Virus record (IMG/VR): IMGVR_UViG_3300020195_000005
Location: 1 to 34,408 of that record
Strand: one strand, 5' to 3'
DNA: 34,408 nt
Source of the DNA: a virus
Below are positions 15,435-23,889 of this stretch, in pieces. The notes under the pieces were generated by a model. It had not been told where the DNA came from. It searched no databases and saw only the letters and a program-made list of their open reading frames with translations. Both the position numbers and the translations under genes were made by a program. Numbering within the stretch: position 1 is the first letter of the stretch; each line of letters starts with the position of its first letter.

Positions 15435-16334
15435 TTAGTAAGTCTGCGACCTAATTAAAACTAGAGCCGTTGATCGGATGATCGCAGCGCTGTCGTAGTA
15501 ATTATGCACAAACTCATTTGCACCCAATGATGCATCGCGCTGAACTTCAATTTCAGGCAAGCCCATGGCGGCGTTCACATTTTTAACGGCATACGCGATA
15601 CCTTCGGAAAACTGCCCGAGGATACCGAGATAAATGTCGTTAGTCGATGTTCCAGTCGTGACGCGTGGAGTCACAAGAACTCGTGCGCCAAACATCGGAA
15701 TAGAAAGCAGTCCGCTGTTCATAACACCCTGGCCTTGGCCACTAAAATCAGTTCCACGCTCTGTTGCCGTGCTTGTAGCAGATGTCAATACTAAATCACC
15801 ACGAATGTGATTCCATTGCTTCGGGTGAAGCGCAAGAACCAAATTTTGATTTGATTCAGCACCTTCCAAAATTAACAACGCGCTCAAAATATTAGCAATG
15901 CTAATGTCTGTTGAGTTCGTCGCACCAACGGAATTTGTGTAGTTAGTCGTCATCACAGAAAGAATATCAGTATCAACTTGCTTAGCGCGAGCGTTACCGA
16001 TGATCTGTCCAAGCCGAGCTGCCATGTTTTCGCCACTAGAAGCGAAGCCCAAGTCAGTTGGCGTGATCTTGATGATGCGACGCGCCACAGTCAATACCAC
16101 GTCGGTTGGGGTAATGTCTGCGTTAGTCGTTTGATCTGTTCCCTCTGCGGTTTTTGAAACCGTAGGCGCAATGAAAACAGGGAAAGAGGCCGCTTTTGTC
16201 GGCACTCCCGAAATGTCAGCGAACCGACATTCGTTAACCAAGTTTACATTTTGCTGAAACGCTAATCTTGCTTCTACAATTGTCTCGGGTGTGATCATCG
16301 ACACCAGGGACGTTGACGTCATTTCTCCTGCCAT
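15435..16334 (-). CDS. Major capsid protein (HK97-fold type)
   Basis: It encodes 299 residues. The helical N-arm (TSLVSMITPETIVEARLAFQ) and the following E-loop-like SVSKTAEGTDQTT are consistent with an HK97-fold subunit. The A-domain region carries LVLALHPKQWNHIRGDL and a PMFGARVLVTPRV strand, and the end (AAIIRSTALVLIRSQTY) is typical. It lacks the long delta domain of HK97 itself, which fits the separate scaffold gene just upstream. AAGGAGTATTT precedes the ATG. Confidence 0.88.
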   Translation of the reverse strand: MAGEMTSTSLVSMITPETIVEARLAFQQNVNLVNECRFADISGVPTKAASFPVFIAPTVSKTAEGTDQTTNADITPTDVVLTVARRIIKITPTDLGFASSGENMAARLGQIIGNARAKQVDTDILSVMTTNYTNSVGATNSTDISIANILSALLILEGAESNQNLVLALHPKQWNHIRGDLVLTSATSTATERGTDFSGQGQGVMNSGLLSIPMFGARVLVTPRVTTGTSTNDIYLGILGQFSEGIAYAVKNVNAAMGLPEIEVQRDASLGANEFVHNYYDSAAIIRSTALVLIRSQTY

Positions 16335-16350
16335 AAATACTCCTTAAAAG

Positions 16351-16947
16351 TTATTGTGAATTTCCCCAACCGCGCACGCCGTGAGTTGTCTTTGTGTTGT
16401 GCCGCTTCCATGCCTGATATTCAGAAATAGGAAGTTGCGCGATTCGCGGGTCATTCCGGTCATACGAAAGATACTCTGGAAGTGTTCCATCTGTTGAAAC
16501 TTTCGACTGGACGCTTGTCACAGTCGTTTTTTTTCCGTTTGTTTCTACCGCATTAAAAAATCCCATCGTTTTCGCTTTCTGCAGCCACAACAACTTTTGC
16601 TCGGGCTTTTCAAACGCCGGGACCATGTCTCGCTTCCCTTCAGGAATGAGCGCGATCTCAGCATCTAGCAAGGTTGTGAAAATTGGTTCTAATTCTTCTG
16701 CGCGTTTTGCTTTTGCATTCGCGCCCTCATACAATTCTTTGTACTTGTTCTGTTCCTTGAGCAAGTTCTCCTGCTCTAAAACTTTCGCACCTTCCATTGT
16801 CCGGATCTGCTCTTTTTTAGAGAGCGTTTCTTTCAAAAGGTCTGAATTCTCCCTTTCGAGCCTAGCAATTCGGTCGTCAGCGCCGCCGCCTCCGCCTGCT
16901 TGGACTTTATTTTCTTCAATTGTTTCTGCTGCTTTGCCTTCTGGCAT
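16351..16947 (-). CDS. Capsid scaffold protein
   Basis: It encodes 198 residues. A long charged coiled coil covers about residues 25-95 (RIARLERENSDLLKETLSKK, with EQIRTMEGAKV following), flanked by a glycine-rich N-terminal hinge (AGGGGGADD). The C-terminal 40 residues (DRNDPRIAQLPISEYQAWK) would bind the capsid subunit. It precedes the capsid gene, the normal place for a scaffold in siphoviruses without a fused delta domain. No protease signature was found. Confidence 0.8.
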   Translation of the reverse strand: MPEGKAAETIEENKVQAGGGGGADDRIARLERENSDLLKETLSKKEQIRTMEGAKVLEQENLLKEQNKYKELYEGANAKAKRAEELEPIFTTLLDAEIALIPEGKRDMVPAFEKPEQKLLWLQKAKTMGFFNAVETNGKKTTVTSVQSKVSTDGTLPEYLSYDRNDPRIAQLPISEYQAWKRHNTKTTHGVRGWGNSQ

Positions 16948-16948
16948 A

Positions 16949-17104
16949 TTATGCTCCCTGCTTTGGTTTTAATTTCTCATAAACATTTAACTCAATCTGC
17001 AATTCTTTCAATTTTATATTCCGCGAATAGATTTCTTTTTTTAACTTTGCTTGGCGTTCCTCAAGAAATAAAACTTGTTTTTCAATCTCTCCAGCTTGAT
17101 TCAT
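16949..17104 (-). CDS. 51-residue coiled-coil protein upstream of scaffold
   Basis: The protein is almost entirely charged helix (EIEKQVLFLEERQAKLKKEI, ending ELNVYEKLKPKQGA). It overlaps the previous small gene by ATGA (17101-17104) and ends one base before the scaffold ATG. No clear ribosome site of its own, so it is probably made by coupled translation. It may assist scaffold or portal assembly. Confidence 0.6.
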   Translation of the reverse strand: MNQAGEIEKQVLFLEERQAKLKKEIYSRNIKLKELQIELNVYEKLKPKQGA

Positions 17105-17274
17105 GATCTTAAAAGACTCTGTTGCTGAAAATTCAATTTAAAAATTCGGATGCTTTCGATCATTCGCACAACGTTCGCATTAAGCATATCAATCTTTTGT
17201 TCCAATACGTCGAGACGCTCATTTACGTTGCCGGTCTTTTTTTCAACTTCCAAAACTGTTTTGCTTTTGTCCAC
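17101..17274 (-). CDS. 57-residue coiled-coil protein, GTG start inside portal gene end
   Basis: The start codon is GTG, chosen because AAGGAGAGCAAA lies directly upstream. It begins 32 bases inside the portal gene in another frame. The product (VLEVEKKTGNVNERLDVLEQ, then KIDMLNANVVRMIESI) is a two-heptad-type coiled coil. It is followed by the second small coiled-coil gene with an ATGA overlap, suggesting that the two proteins pair. Confidence 0.55.
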   Translation of the reverse strand: MDKSKTVLEVEKKTGNVNERLDVLEQKIDMLNANVVRMIESIRIFKLNFQQQSLLRS

Positions 17275-18718
17275 TTTGCTCTCCTTGCCTGTTGTTTAAG
17301 AAACTGAAATCCAGCTTGTACTTTTGAGTGATGCTGTTCCTGACTTCTAAATTCTTGCTTAAAAATTCTTCTGCTTGTTCGTCCGTCTCGATCTCGCTGT
17401 TCTCCGCACGGATTACATCGTATAGACTTATTAAGCCGAGTTCAAGACGCTGCTTTAAAATATCCATTTCAATCTGCGGATCTTCAATCACTTGCTCGCT
17501 TGCGAAATCGACTTGGATTTTAGCATTCTCTGAAATAGGAGGAAGCGAATATAAATCTGAAAACTGCTGCACGCAATCAAAGACAAGTGTCTCAAGTGAT
17601 CGCCAGACTTTGATCTGCTCCTGCCGCAGTTCGTTTAATCGCTCCTTCGCAATTCGGCGTGCGAATCCGCTGGTGGCCTGCGCCTGCAGCTTGAAGTTCT
17701 CAGAAGAAATTCCGTAGTTCCCTGCCACGCCGAGCATCACATTTTGAATGCTCTCGCCGAGCTGCATGATGTTCGATTGCCAGTCAAGCACAGAGATATC
17801 ACCGTTGCTTTGAAAAACATGAAGCGGTGATTTAATCTGATTTGATTTGATCATCTCTCCCTGATCAACGCTATTCGTCTTAACAGAAATCTGCTTGAAC
17901 TGCATCGGTACCATGAAATTTCGGAATGTGTTTTGAAGCGCGACAAGTTTCGTTCCCTCATATAAATCATTGCCGGTGAACATGTCCCAGAAACAATTTT
18001 CGCGTTCTGCCGAGTGCGCAAAAACGAATGGATAAAATTCACCCTCAGCAATATTCACATCACGAAAAGGATTTATACCTTCCTCATTCCCAGCGATCGT
18101 TCGCATCTTGAAATCTTTGTCGATAATAAAATGACGGGTCGGACTCCAGAAAATCCATTGGCTGATTGCGTTTCCGCTTTCATCGCGGTATGAATCCTCA
18201 ATCAGAAGTGCGTCAACCTCAGTCGGATTATCTGGATTCTCGAAAACAACGACCATGTCGGGCGTGTAGATATTTAAGTCTACGAACTCTCCCACCATCG
18301 CGACTTGTATGATTAAATCATTCAAGCCGTTTAGCAAAAAATTCGCCCTAGCAAATTTTTGATCAATATCAAAGCCCTCCTCGCAACCCGTCAGGAGTGA
18401 ATAATTTTTATCACTTGCTTTTGGTGTTACGGCGCGATCGGGGCTAGTCTTATAAACCGTGCTGATTTCTTTTACGATGCGTTTTGCCAAGTTGTTGGTC
18501 ACATCAATATATGGACGCATGTCAGAATATGATTCGAATGTGAACATCTTTCTAAGTTCAGAGTCGATGATCGAATAGATGTTGTCTTGCAGTATTTTCT
18601 TGCGGTTTAAAAAACTTATTCGGCGTGTGTTGTCTGCTGCGATCTTAGCCTGAATTTCTTTTAGAGTGATTTCCGTTCCAGGAATTTCTTCTCTGCGTGT
18701 AACGTATTTTTTTGGCAT
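17243..18718 (-). CDS. Portal protein
   Basis: I place the start at MPKKYVTRREE (491 residues), where the terminase stop and portal start overlap as TGATG. The protein has an SPP1/HK97-type portal character: a helical N-terminus, long central beta region (MVVVFENPDNPTEVDALLIE, SQWIFWSPTRHFI), then LQNTFRNFMVPMQFKQISV and a helical QATSGFARRIAKERL stretch forming the channel. The C-terminal 60 residues are acidic (LISLYDVIRAENSEIETDEQ). Twelve copies normally form the DNA gate to which terminase docks. Confidence 0.82.
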   Translation of the reverse strand: MPKKYVTRREEIPGTEITLKEIQAKIAADNTRRISFLNRKKILQDNIYSIIDSELRKMFTFESYSDMRPYIDVTNNLAKRIVKEISTVYKTSPDRAVTPKASDKNYSLLTGCEEGFDIDQKFARANFLLNGLNDLIIQVAMVGEFVDLNIYTPDMVVVFENPDNPTEVDALLIEDSYRDESGNAISQWIFWSPTRHFIIDKDFKMRTIAGNEEGINPFRDVNIAEGEFYPFVFAHSAERENCFWDMFTGNDLYEGTKLVALQNTFRNFMVPMQFKQISVKTNSVDQGEMIKSNQIKSPLHVFQSNGDISVLDWQSNIMQLGESIQNVMLGVAGNYGISSENFKLQAQATSGFARRIAKERLNELRQEQIKVWRSLETLVFDCVQQFSDLYSLPPISENAKIQVDFASEQVIEDPQIEMDILKQRLELGLISLYDVIRAENSEIETDEQAEEFLSKNLEVRNSITQKYKLDFSFLNNRQGEQSGQKQNSFGS

Positions 18719-19998
18719 CAGTTCCTTACGAAAGTTTTTAATACCGGATATTCGAATTCTATAAAATATCCCGCTCCGTCGGCTGCGTGCGTCAATAGTG
18801 GATCCGACTTGTCGATCTCCGACGAATTTTCTTTTCGAGAAACTGTCATCATGTCTGTGATGAGCGCCTTGCATATTGGTAACATAAAAAGTCTGCGTTG
18901 TCCAGAATGATTTTTCAATAAAGAATTTACAGCGTTCAGCCGATCTTTAATTGGAGGGTTTGCCGACTTGAACCTAAATAGCAAATTCGGGACGTTTTTA
19001 AAATGATCAAGGATGATTTGATAATCAGAAAGCGATGATGCTGTGTTGCGCGCTTTCGCGGTCGCGTCCCCGTAAATTATCATGCCGGACTTATGCTGCC
19101 CGTACTTAGCGAGGATTGTTCGACACATCTCAGGCGTATTCGAGTTGTCTATAGTAAATTCGTCTATACAATGGATTTCGTCATATTTGTTTCTGAATGC
19201 GTCTTCGCGCTTGTGCACCTGCGCGACACCCACAGTAAACGGAGTAACGTTAAAATCCCAATAAACGCATAAAGGCAAATCCAAACGGTAAACAAGATCA
19301 CGCCGCACAGAATGCTCAAGGGAAAAAGCATAATAAACCTGGCCGTTGACATCCTCGAATGACCCTTCGTACTGCTCTCGGAATGTTCGTTCGTCGAGCT
19401 CTCGCTTCGCATTCTCAATTTCTTCATCGGGTATATATCCTCCCTCAACTGCTTTGAATTTATACGCCGACCATCCCGCTGGCCGGCTAATCATGACCTT
19501 GTCGTAAAGCTGGCGCAGACGCCTTTTTGTCCTGTCCGGGTTACCAAGAAACCAGCAGAACCCCATGGTGTCCGATAAAGCCGGGCGGATCACAGAGTCA
19601 TAAACTTTGGCTTTAACATGATCGTATTCATCAATAATGCAACCGTGTAATTTTACGCCTAGAAGCCCATGCGCTTTATCCAAACCAAATAATCGAATAG
19701 TTGATCCGTTTGGCAGGGTAACGCTCAGCTCGGATAAATTTACGCGCACCCTGTAGCGCATTGGTAACATGTTGATCAGAATTTCCCACGCGATCATTTT
19801 CGCCTGGCGATATGTCGGCGCGCAATACGCATACAGCCCTTTTACTTCCAGGGCCTTGACAATCAACTTTGCGAGGAATGTTGTAGTCTTTCCAAAACGC
19901 CGGGCTGTAACAACAACACAAAACCGATTTTTATCGGCGAACATTTTACTCTGGTTGGGTTTCAGAGTTATCATCTTCGATCTGTTTTGGTTCATCAT
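18718..19998 (-). CDS. terL: Terminase large subunit (packaging ATPase and nuclease)
   Basis: It encodes 426 residues. Walker A is TARRFGKTT (31-39), Walker B IIDEYD (121-126), and a coupling motif FLGNPDRTKRRL follows. The C-terminal RNase H-fold nuclease keeps its acidic residues: YWDFNVTP at about 255, YGDATA near 313 and HAADGAGYF near 410. The start may instead be the Met eight codons in (19974); neither has an obvious ribosome site, and the gene overlaps the small terminase by 53 bases. It pumps DNA into the prohead and cuts concatemers. Confidence 0.92.
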   Translation of the reverse strand: MMNQNRSKMITLKPNQSKMFADKNRFCVVVTARRFGKTTTFLAKLIVKALEVKGLYAYCAPTYRQAKMIAWEILINMLPMRYRVRVNLSELSVTLPNGSTIRLFGLDKAHGLLGVKLHGCIIDEYDHVKAKVYDSVIRPALSDTMGFCWFLGNPDRTKRRLRQLYDKVMISRPAGWSAYKFKAVEGGYIPDEEIENAKRELDERTFREQYEGSFEDVNGQVYYAFSLEHSVRRDLVYRLDLPLCVYWDFNVTPFTVGVAQVHKREDAFRNKYDEIHCIDEFTIDNSNTPEMCRTILAKYGQHKSGMIIYGDATAKARNTASSLSDYQIILDHFKNVPNLLFRFKSANPPIKDRLNAVNSLLKNHSGQRRLFMLPICKALITDMMTVSRKENSSEIDKSDPLLTHAADGAGYFIEFEYPVLKTFVRN

Positions 19999-20377
19999 GC
20001 GTCAACATGATCTTAAACATGTCATCGCCGTCCTCGAATTTCTTGTACTTATCAATCGACAAACTGTTGCCAAATTCTTCTCTTGCTTTTCGCTCCAAAT
20101 ACCACTTCGCAGTTTGCGGTTCTGATAGATCGTCGTAAATGGTTTTCTTAGCTTTTAAAATAGGTCTTTCCTTGAGAGCGTTCCTTTTGTCTAGAAATGA
20201 AGGACTGACTTCAAAGTAGTTAAATAAAGTTTGTCTTGTTATTTCTGCATACGCACAAGCTTCTGTGTCATTGCAGCCTATGGCAAACGCTTCTTCCAGT
20301 TTTTTTACAGTCAACTCAGTTAGCTTTGTTGGGCGACCCGTTTTTAGCTTTTCACTTTCCTTTTTTCGCTTGGTCAT
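19946..20377 (-). CDS. terS: Terminase small subunit
   Basis: It encodes 143 residues. GRPTKLTELTVKKLEEAFAI, then a helix-turn-helix (NDTEACAYAEITRQTLFNYF) and ERPILKAKKTIYDDL match the DNA-binding end of many phage small terminases. The C-terminus is acidic (DDMFKIMLTHDEPKQIEDDN), the usual contact to the large subunit. The ATG overlaps the stop region of the immunity gene (AATAAATG). It recognises packaging DNA and loads the ATPase. Confidence 0.85.
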   Translation of the reverse strand: MTKRKKESEKLKTGRPTKLTELTVKKLEEAFAIGCNDTEACAYAEITRQTLFNYFEVSPSFLDKRNALKERPILKAKKTIYDDLSEPQTAKWYLERKAREEFGNSLSIDKYKKFEDGDDMFKIMLTHDEPKQIEDDNSETQPE

Positions 20378-20590
20378 TTATTTTTCAGTATCATTTAAAA
20401 CAGCCCATACTATGAGCGCGCCCCACGCGAAAATAGTCCACCCCAAAAAAATGTTTAAAATGAATATACTTTTTCGTTGAATCGCTTTTCTTTTGTTGCC
20501 AATTAGGGTTGGTATAAAATAAAAAAGCATCATGACCCATAATATAATTATGGATACGATCAACATTGCGATTGCTCCGGTCGTTGTCAT
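20378..20590 (-). CDS. Superinfection immunity protein, T4 Imm-like
   Basis: It encodes 70 residues with two TM helices (IAMLIVSIIILWVMMLFYF; FILNIFLGWTIFAWGALIV). The loop FIPTLIGNKRKAIQRKS and the FLNxFLGWT-type motif match the superinfection immunity family (PF14373-type, of which T4 Imm is the classic member). Such inner-membrane proteins stop injection of DNA by related phages. AAGGAATGTTTTAA precedes the ATG. Two small inverted repeats lie upstream. It is the first gene of the packaging operon, an unusual place that ties exclusion to late transcription. Confidence 0.75.
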   Translation of the reverse strand: MTTTGAIAMLIVSIIILWVMMLFYFIPTLIGNKRKAIQRKSIFILNIFLGWTIFAWGALIVWAVLNDTEK

Positions 20591-20604
20591 TTAAAACATT
20601 CCTT

Positions 20605-20655
20605 TGACCAACTGGTCATTTTGTTATGCCACAAGATTACCACCATATCTATGGT
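20605..20655. promoter_or_regulatory. Two inverted repeats upstream of the immunity-terminase operon
   Basis: TGACCA-AC-TGGTCA (20605-20618) and ACCATA-TC-TATGGT (20642-20655) are perfect 6-bp-arm repeats with centres 37 bp apart. On the minus strand TTTACA and TAATCT are 18 bp apart around the second repeat, a weak promoter-like pair. This is the likely control region for the packaging and late genes, perhaps a binding site for a dimeric regulator. Confidence 0.4.
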
Positions 20656-20680
20656 TTTGTAAATACCATCCGTTTCAAGT

Positions 20681-20983
20681 CTATATTTTTTTTGAAAATT
20701 TCTTCCGAAATAAATCGGTTGCGGATCTATAATCTTGCTCGACTAAAATGTCAACGACCCCCATATGCCTGACCACCGCCGGTTTTTTCTTCCGCGCTTT
20801 ATTGATCTGCCTCAGTTTAGAAAGATAGACCATATGCCCTTCGCGCATACGCGTTAGCATCGCGGCGTGTTTTTCTAGCTGCTTCGCCCGGTCGCTTGCC
20901 TCCTGAAGTTCTGCTTTTTGTTTATCGAATTTATCGCGCGCGTCGCGCCAGTCTTTTGATTTAAAAAAGTCGATTAGTATCAT
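20681..20983 (-). CDS. Helical charged protein, unknown
   Basis: It encodes 100 residues, highly charged. A probable coiled coil spans about residues 10-45 (KFDKQKAELQEASDRAKQLE), followed by a basic region (LRQINKARKKKPAVVRHM) and a basic end (FRKKFSKKI). GGAAATAAT precedes the ATG. It lies between the origin region and the packaging operon, so a DNA-binding or regulatory role is possible but unproven. Upstream, short TTAATTG repeats and a weak hairpin (21055-21076) occupy the gap. Confidence 0.6.
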   Translation of the reverse strand: MILIDFFKSKDWRDARDKFDKQKAELQEASDRAKQLEKHAAMLTRMREGHMVYLSKLRQINKARKKKPAVVRHMGVVDILVEQDYRSATDLFRKKFSKKI

Positions 20984-21113
20984 ATTATTTCCATTTGTTA
21001 ATTGTTAATTGTTAAAAAAACACCCGGGCAATGGTTTTTCCATCGTTTGCAAAATAGACGACGAGGAGAACGTCTACATCCGAGCGCGAAATCGGAACGG
21101 CCCGAGCGTTTTA

Positions 21114-21377
21114 TCAAAATACACCCCTAAATCTGCTTCCTTTGAAAATCTTTAAAGCGGCTATAACCCCGGTTATTTGGGCTTCTATGGGCATCCTTGC
21201 CTCCTCAGGCTGTTCATTTACCCATTCATGCAATTGTGCTTCTACCTGCTCAAAATCGAGCCAATCTTGTGGCGTCAATTTATCCAGGTTTTTTAGGTTC
21301 CATTCGACTGCTTTTAGGTACTTATTAAGCATGTTTAAAAACGTGTTTTTGAAGTGCGACCAAAACTTTTTATACAT
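21114..21377 (-). CDS. Helical protein whose first codons contain an iteron
   Basis: It encodes 87 residues, amphipathic helical (FLNMLNKYLKAVEWNLKNL, DWLDFEQVEAQLHEWV) with an acidic middle and basic end. The DNA coding for YKKFWSHF includes a GTTTTGGTCGCA element shared with the origin region. Ribosome-site spacing at this ATG is poor (CAGG abuts it), so translation might start later, for example at the Met in NMLNKYL. The family is unknown; location beside the origin suggests a replication accessory role. Confidence 0.5.
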   Translation of the reverse strand: MYKKFWSHFKNTFLNMLNKYLKAVEWNLKNLDKLTPQDWLDFEQVEAQLHEWVNEQPEEARMPIEAQITGVIAALKIFKGSRFRGVF

Positions 21378-21631
21378 CCTGCAAAATTCTTCATTTTTTT
21401 TATTATTACTATATATAGTAATATAGTAAAGTCACAAATACTTTTTGGTCGCATTGGACATTATTCATAAACCTTTTAGTTTCAAACACTTAAGCGTGTT
21501 TTGTTTTGGTCGCAAGTTTTGGTCGCACATTAAAGGAATTTTAATAATGACGGTAATAATGTTAAATAATGTTAATAAGGGCGGTCATAAGAGGTAAAAT
21601 CCTGGTTGCGACCAAAACTTGCGACCAAAAC
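21355..21631. other. Candidate replication origin: iterons, inverted repeat and AT-rich palindrome
   Basis: The 12-mer GTTTTGGTCGCA occurs in plus orientation at 21503-21514 and 21516-21527, with an 11/12 copy at 21442-21453. It occurs in minus orientation at 21355-21366, 21607-21618 and 21620-21631. The tandem pairs make a perfect 25-bp inverted repeat (21503-21527 and 21607-21631) separated by 79 bp of AT-rich DNA. A perfect palindrome TTACTATA/TATAGTAA, extending to 20 bp, lies at 21404-21423. The region borders and enters the 3' end of the primase-helicase gene. Iterons beside a primase-helicase resemble the P4 origin. The 194 bp at 21378-21571 has no gene. Confidence 0.65.
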
Positions 21632-23833
21632 TTTTAGTGACATTCCGTGCCAAAACCAGCCTCTATTGTCGTGTTGATTTGATTTGATTTTATTGATACC
21701 AAATTTCTTAGTAATATATGATCCGATTTCGTTTCGGCCAAATGACCGGCATCGTGTCATTTTTTGCCAATTTCTAAACGCGATGACGATCTCGGTAACG
21801 CCCACCGACAGGGTCGTGTCAAATGGTGATGGAATATCGCACATTTCTTCAAAGAACGTTCCTAACACATCGGAATCGTCTTTATGCGTCTCAGTAGAGC
21901 TAGTAACGGTTTGTTCTGTTCCAAGGCCATTTTTCTGCCAGTTCCTGTAGCCCTCAACCATCCATGCGAAGATTCCCTCGTGTTCTGCTTCTAGCTTTTC
22001 ATCAAGGTATCTGTCCGCCTCGTTTGGTCCGAAGAATCGATTAAACGGAATTTCTTTTACTCTCGACCATATTCCGTCATCGGTTCCTGATATGTCAGGC
22101 CTATGGTTTGTGCTGAACCAAATTTTAAACGTTGGATCAAAATCAAAAGGTTCTTTATACATAAATCTCGCTGAAATCTTTTCGCCTCCGGTGAGTGCTT
22201 TTATTTGTTCTTCATCGAATGAGTTTCCGCGGCTTGATTCGCTTACTGTTACAAATCTTGATCCTCTGAGTCGCGCGACATCGGAAGATGCGGCGTTAGA
22301 TGAAGACATTTTCTTTTCGGTTAAAAGCGATGATTGAGAGTTTGAGGCGTAATCTCCTAATATGTAATTGATTCGTTTTACGAATGTTGATTTTCCATTT
22401 CTTCCATTTCCGTAAAGTACAAAAAAACAATGTTCTCGGATATCGTTCCCGATGGAGTATCCAACTGCCTTTTTGACGTACTCAATAAGTGAATCATTGC
22501 CATCAAAGATCTCTTTTAAGAATTGCAGCCATCTTTCGCATTTTGCGTCCGGGTTATAATTAACCTCGACACAGCGTGTGTTTTTTTGTGTTTTATCGTG
22601 GGCTGTTAATTGGAGCGTATTCAAATCGAGCGTTCCGTTTAAACAATTGATCGTGTTTGCTTTATCAAATATATCGTGTGGGACACAAATTCCTTCAAGC
22701 CCGATCAGAGTCTCAATCATCGCTTTTTTCTTTCCAATGGCTTCTCGTTGTACTGCAAATGCCCGCAGTTTTTTATCTTCAGTTTCTGCTGATTTCTTAT
22801 GAATATTCTCAATAACGTTATCGGCTAGACGCATGATTTCAAATGTCTGATCAATCTTCCATTTCTTTTCGTTCCAAACAAGCCAGCCACCGAGCGCATC
22901 GCAGAAGCAGATTTTTTCTCCGTACAATTCCTTGAAAAGCCGGGCCGCCCAAGAATCGGTATAAGCCCATCCTGCGGTTTCTTTTTTTTCATATTTTTCA
23001 TATTTTTCTATACTGAATCCACTTTTTTTTGCTGCGGATAATGTTTCATAGAATTTTTCACCTGCAATGCCGCCTGGTTTTGCTTGTGAGCATTCAATGA
23101 TTCCTTCAATGACTGCGATAAGCGATAGTGCTCCGCCCCCGGAATCGCATCTAAAACATTTCCATACATTCTTTTCCGGGTTAATAAAAAAGTTTTGTTT
23201 TCCTGTTGATCCGTGCACCGGGTGGCTACCGCCCCATTGTCCGCCATGTTTTTGGAGTTCGATTCCTTTTTTTTGAATGATATCCATGACGGATATATCA
23301 CCGAGCTCTACTTGAATATCTTTTTTTGGTTCGGTTGCTGGAATATATTTATGGAGGACTGAGAATATTTCCTCTTTCGAGATGGTATAAATAGGCGTGT
23401 CATTGATCACGATGTAGGGCGTTCCTGTATCGGGGTGAATGGATCCGGGGCCAACAACTTGCCCTCCTCCCGATATAATCTCTCCGAAATGAACTTTATT
23501 TTCTCCTGTTCCGGTTGTGAGAATTATTTTACTTGAAATTTCTTTGCAGTAATAATAAAAATGCTCGCCCATTCTTGGGGTCTTCACTGTGAATGTGTTT
23601 GGGAGCCAGGCTCTGACGCTTTCGCTTATTTCTGCGTTGTCTGCATCAATGATGATGAGCCCATTTGATCCTCCCATAACTCCGAAATTCCCACCGTTTT
23701 CTATCCATTTCAGAATTTCTTGTAGCGGATGCGGTCTTTTTTGCCATGCGTGCTCAAAAGGTTTTTTTGATCTTGTTGGGATCTTTACAAATCCTAACCC
23801 AGCGTCTTTTAGTTGAACTGGAAAATTACTCAT
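21572..23833 (-). CDS. Primase-polymerase / SF3 helicase replication protein
   Basis: It encodes 753 residues from the ATG at 23833 (AGGGGATAGGC before it; an upstream TTG is less likely). A PriPol domain occupies about 1-165 (IIDAD at 61-65; GEIISGGGQVVGPGS near 117-131). A zinc segment at 195-235 has GGSHPVHG and WKCFRCDSGGG. A D5-type region follows, then SF3 helicase with Walker A GNGRNGKST (475-483), the FVTVSES region (527-533) and WFSTNHRP (572-579). It would unwind the origin, prime and perhaps elongate. Its last codons contain two iterons. As no separate DNA polymerase gene is visible, elongation depends on this protein or the host. Confidence 0.9.
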   Translation of the reverse strand: MSNFPVQLKDAGLGFVKIPTRSKKPFEHAWQKRPHPLQEILKWIENGGNFGVMGGSNGLIIIDADNAEISESVRAWLPNTFTVKTPRMGEHFYYYCKEISSKIILTTGTGENKVHFGEIISGGGQVVGPGSIHPDTGTPYIVINDTPIYTISKEEIFSVLHKYIPATEPKKDIQVELGDISVMDIIQKKGIELQKHGGQWGGSHPVHGSTGKQNFFINPEKNVWKCFRCDSGGGALSLIAVIEGIIECSQAKPGGIAGEKFYETLSAAKKSGFSIEKYEKYEKKETAGWAYTDSWAARLFKELYGEKICFCDALGGWLVWNEKKWKIDQTFEIMRLADNVIENIHKKSAETEDKKLRAFAVQREAIGKKKAMIETLIGLEGICVPHDIFDKANTINCLNGTLDLNTLQLTAHDKTQKNTRCVEVNYNPDAKCERWLQFLKEIFDGNDSLIEYVKKAVGYSIGNDIREHCFFVLYGNGRNGKSTFVKRINYILGDYASNSQSSLLTEKKMSSSNAASSDVARLRGSRFVTVSESSRGNSFDEEQIKALTGGEKISARFMYKEPFDFDPTFKIWFSTNHRPDISGTDDGIWSRVKEIPFNRFFGPNEADRYLDEKLEAEHEGIFAWMVEGYRNWQKNGLGTEQTVTSSTETHKDDSDVLGTFFEEMCDIPSPFDTTLSVGVTEIVIAFRNWQKMTRCRSFGRNEIGSYITKKFGINKIKSNQHDNRGWFWHGMSLKVLVASFGRNQDFTSYDRPY

Positions 23834-23889
23834 GCCTATCCCCTTCAATTAAAAAAGAGGGGCGGAGTTTCCCCCGCCCCTGTGTTGTC

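Noticed and set aside
15440-15455. Extra iteron-like TGCGACC near the capsid gene end
   Set aside because: Only seven bases match and the flanks differ; it is in coding DNA, isolated from the origin cluster.
21055-21076. TAGACG/CGTCTA hairpin as terminator
   Set aside because: Only a 6-bp stem and four T residues follow on the minus strand; too weak to call.
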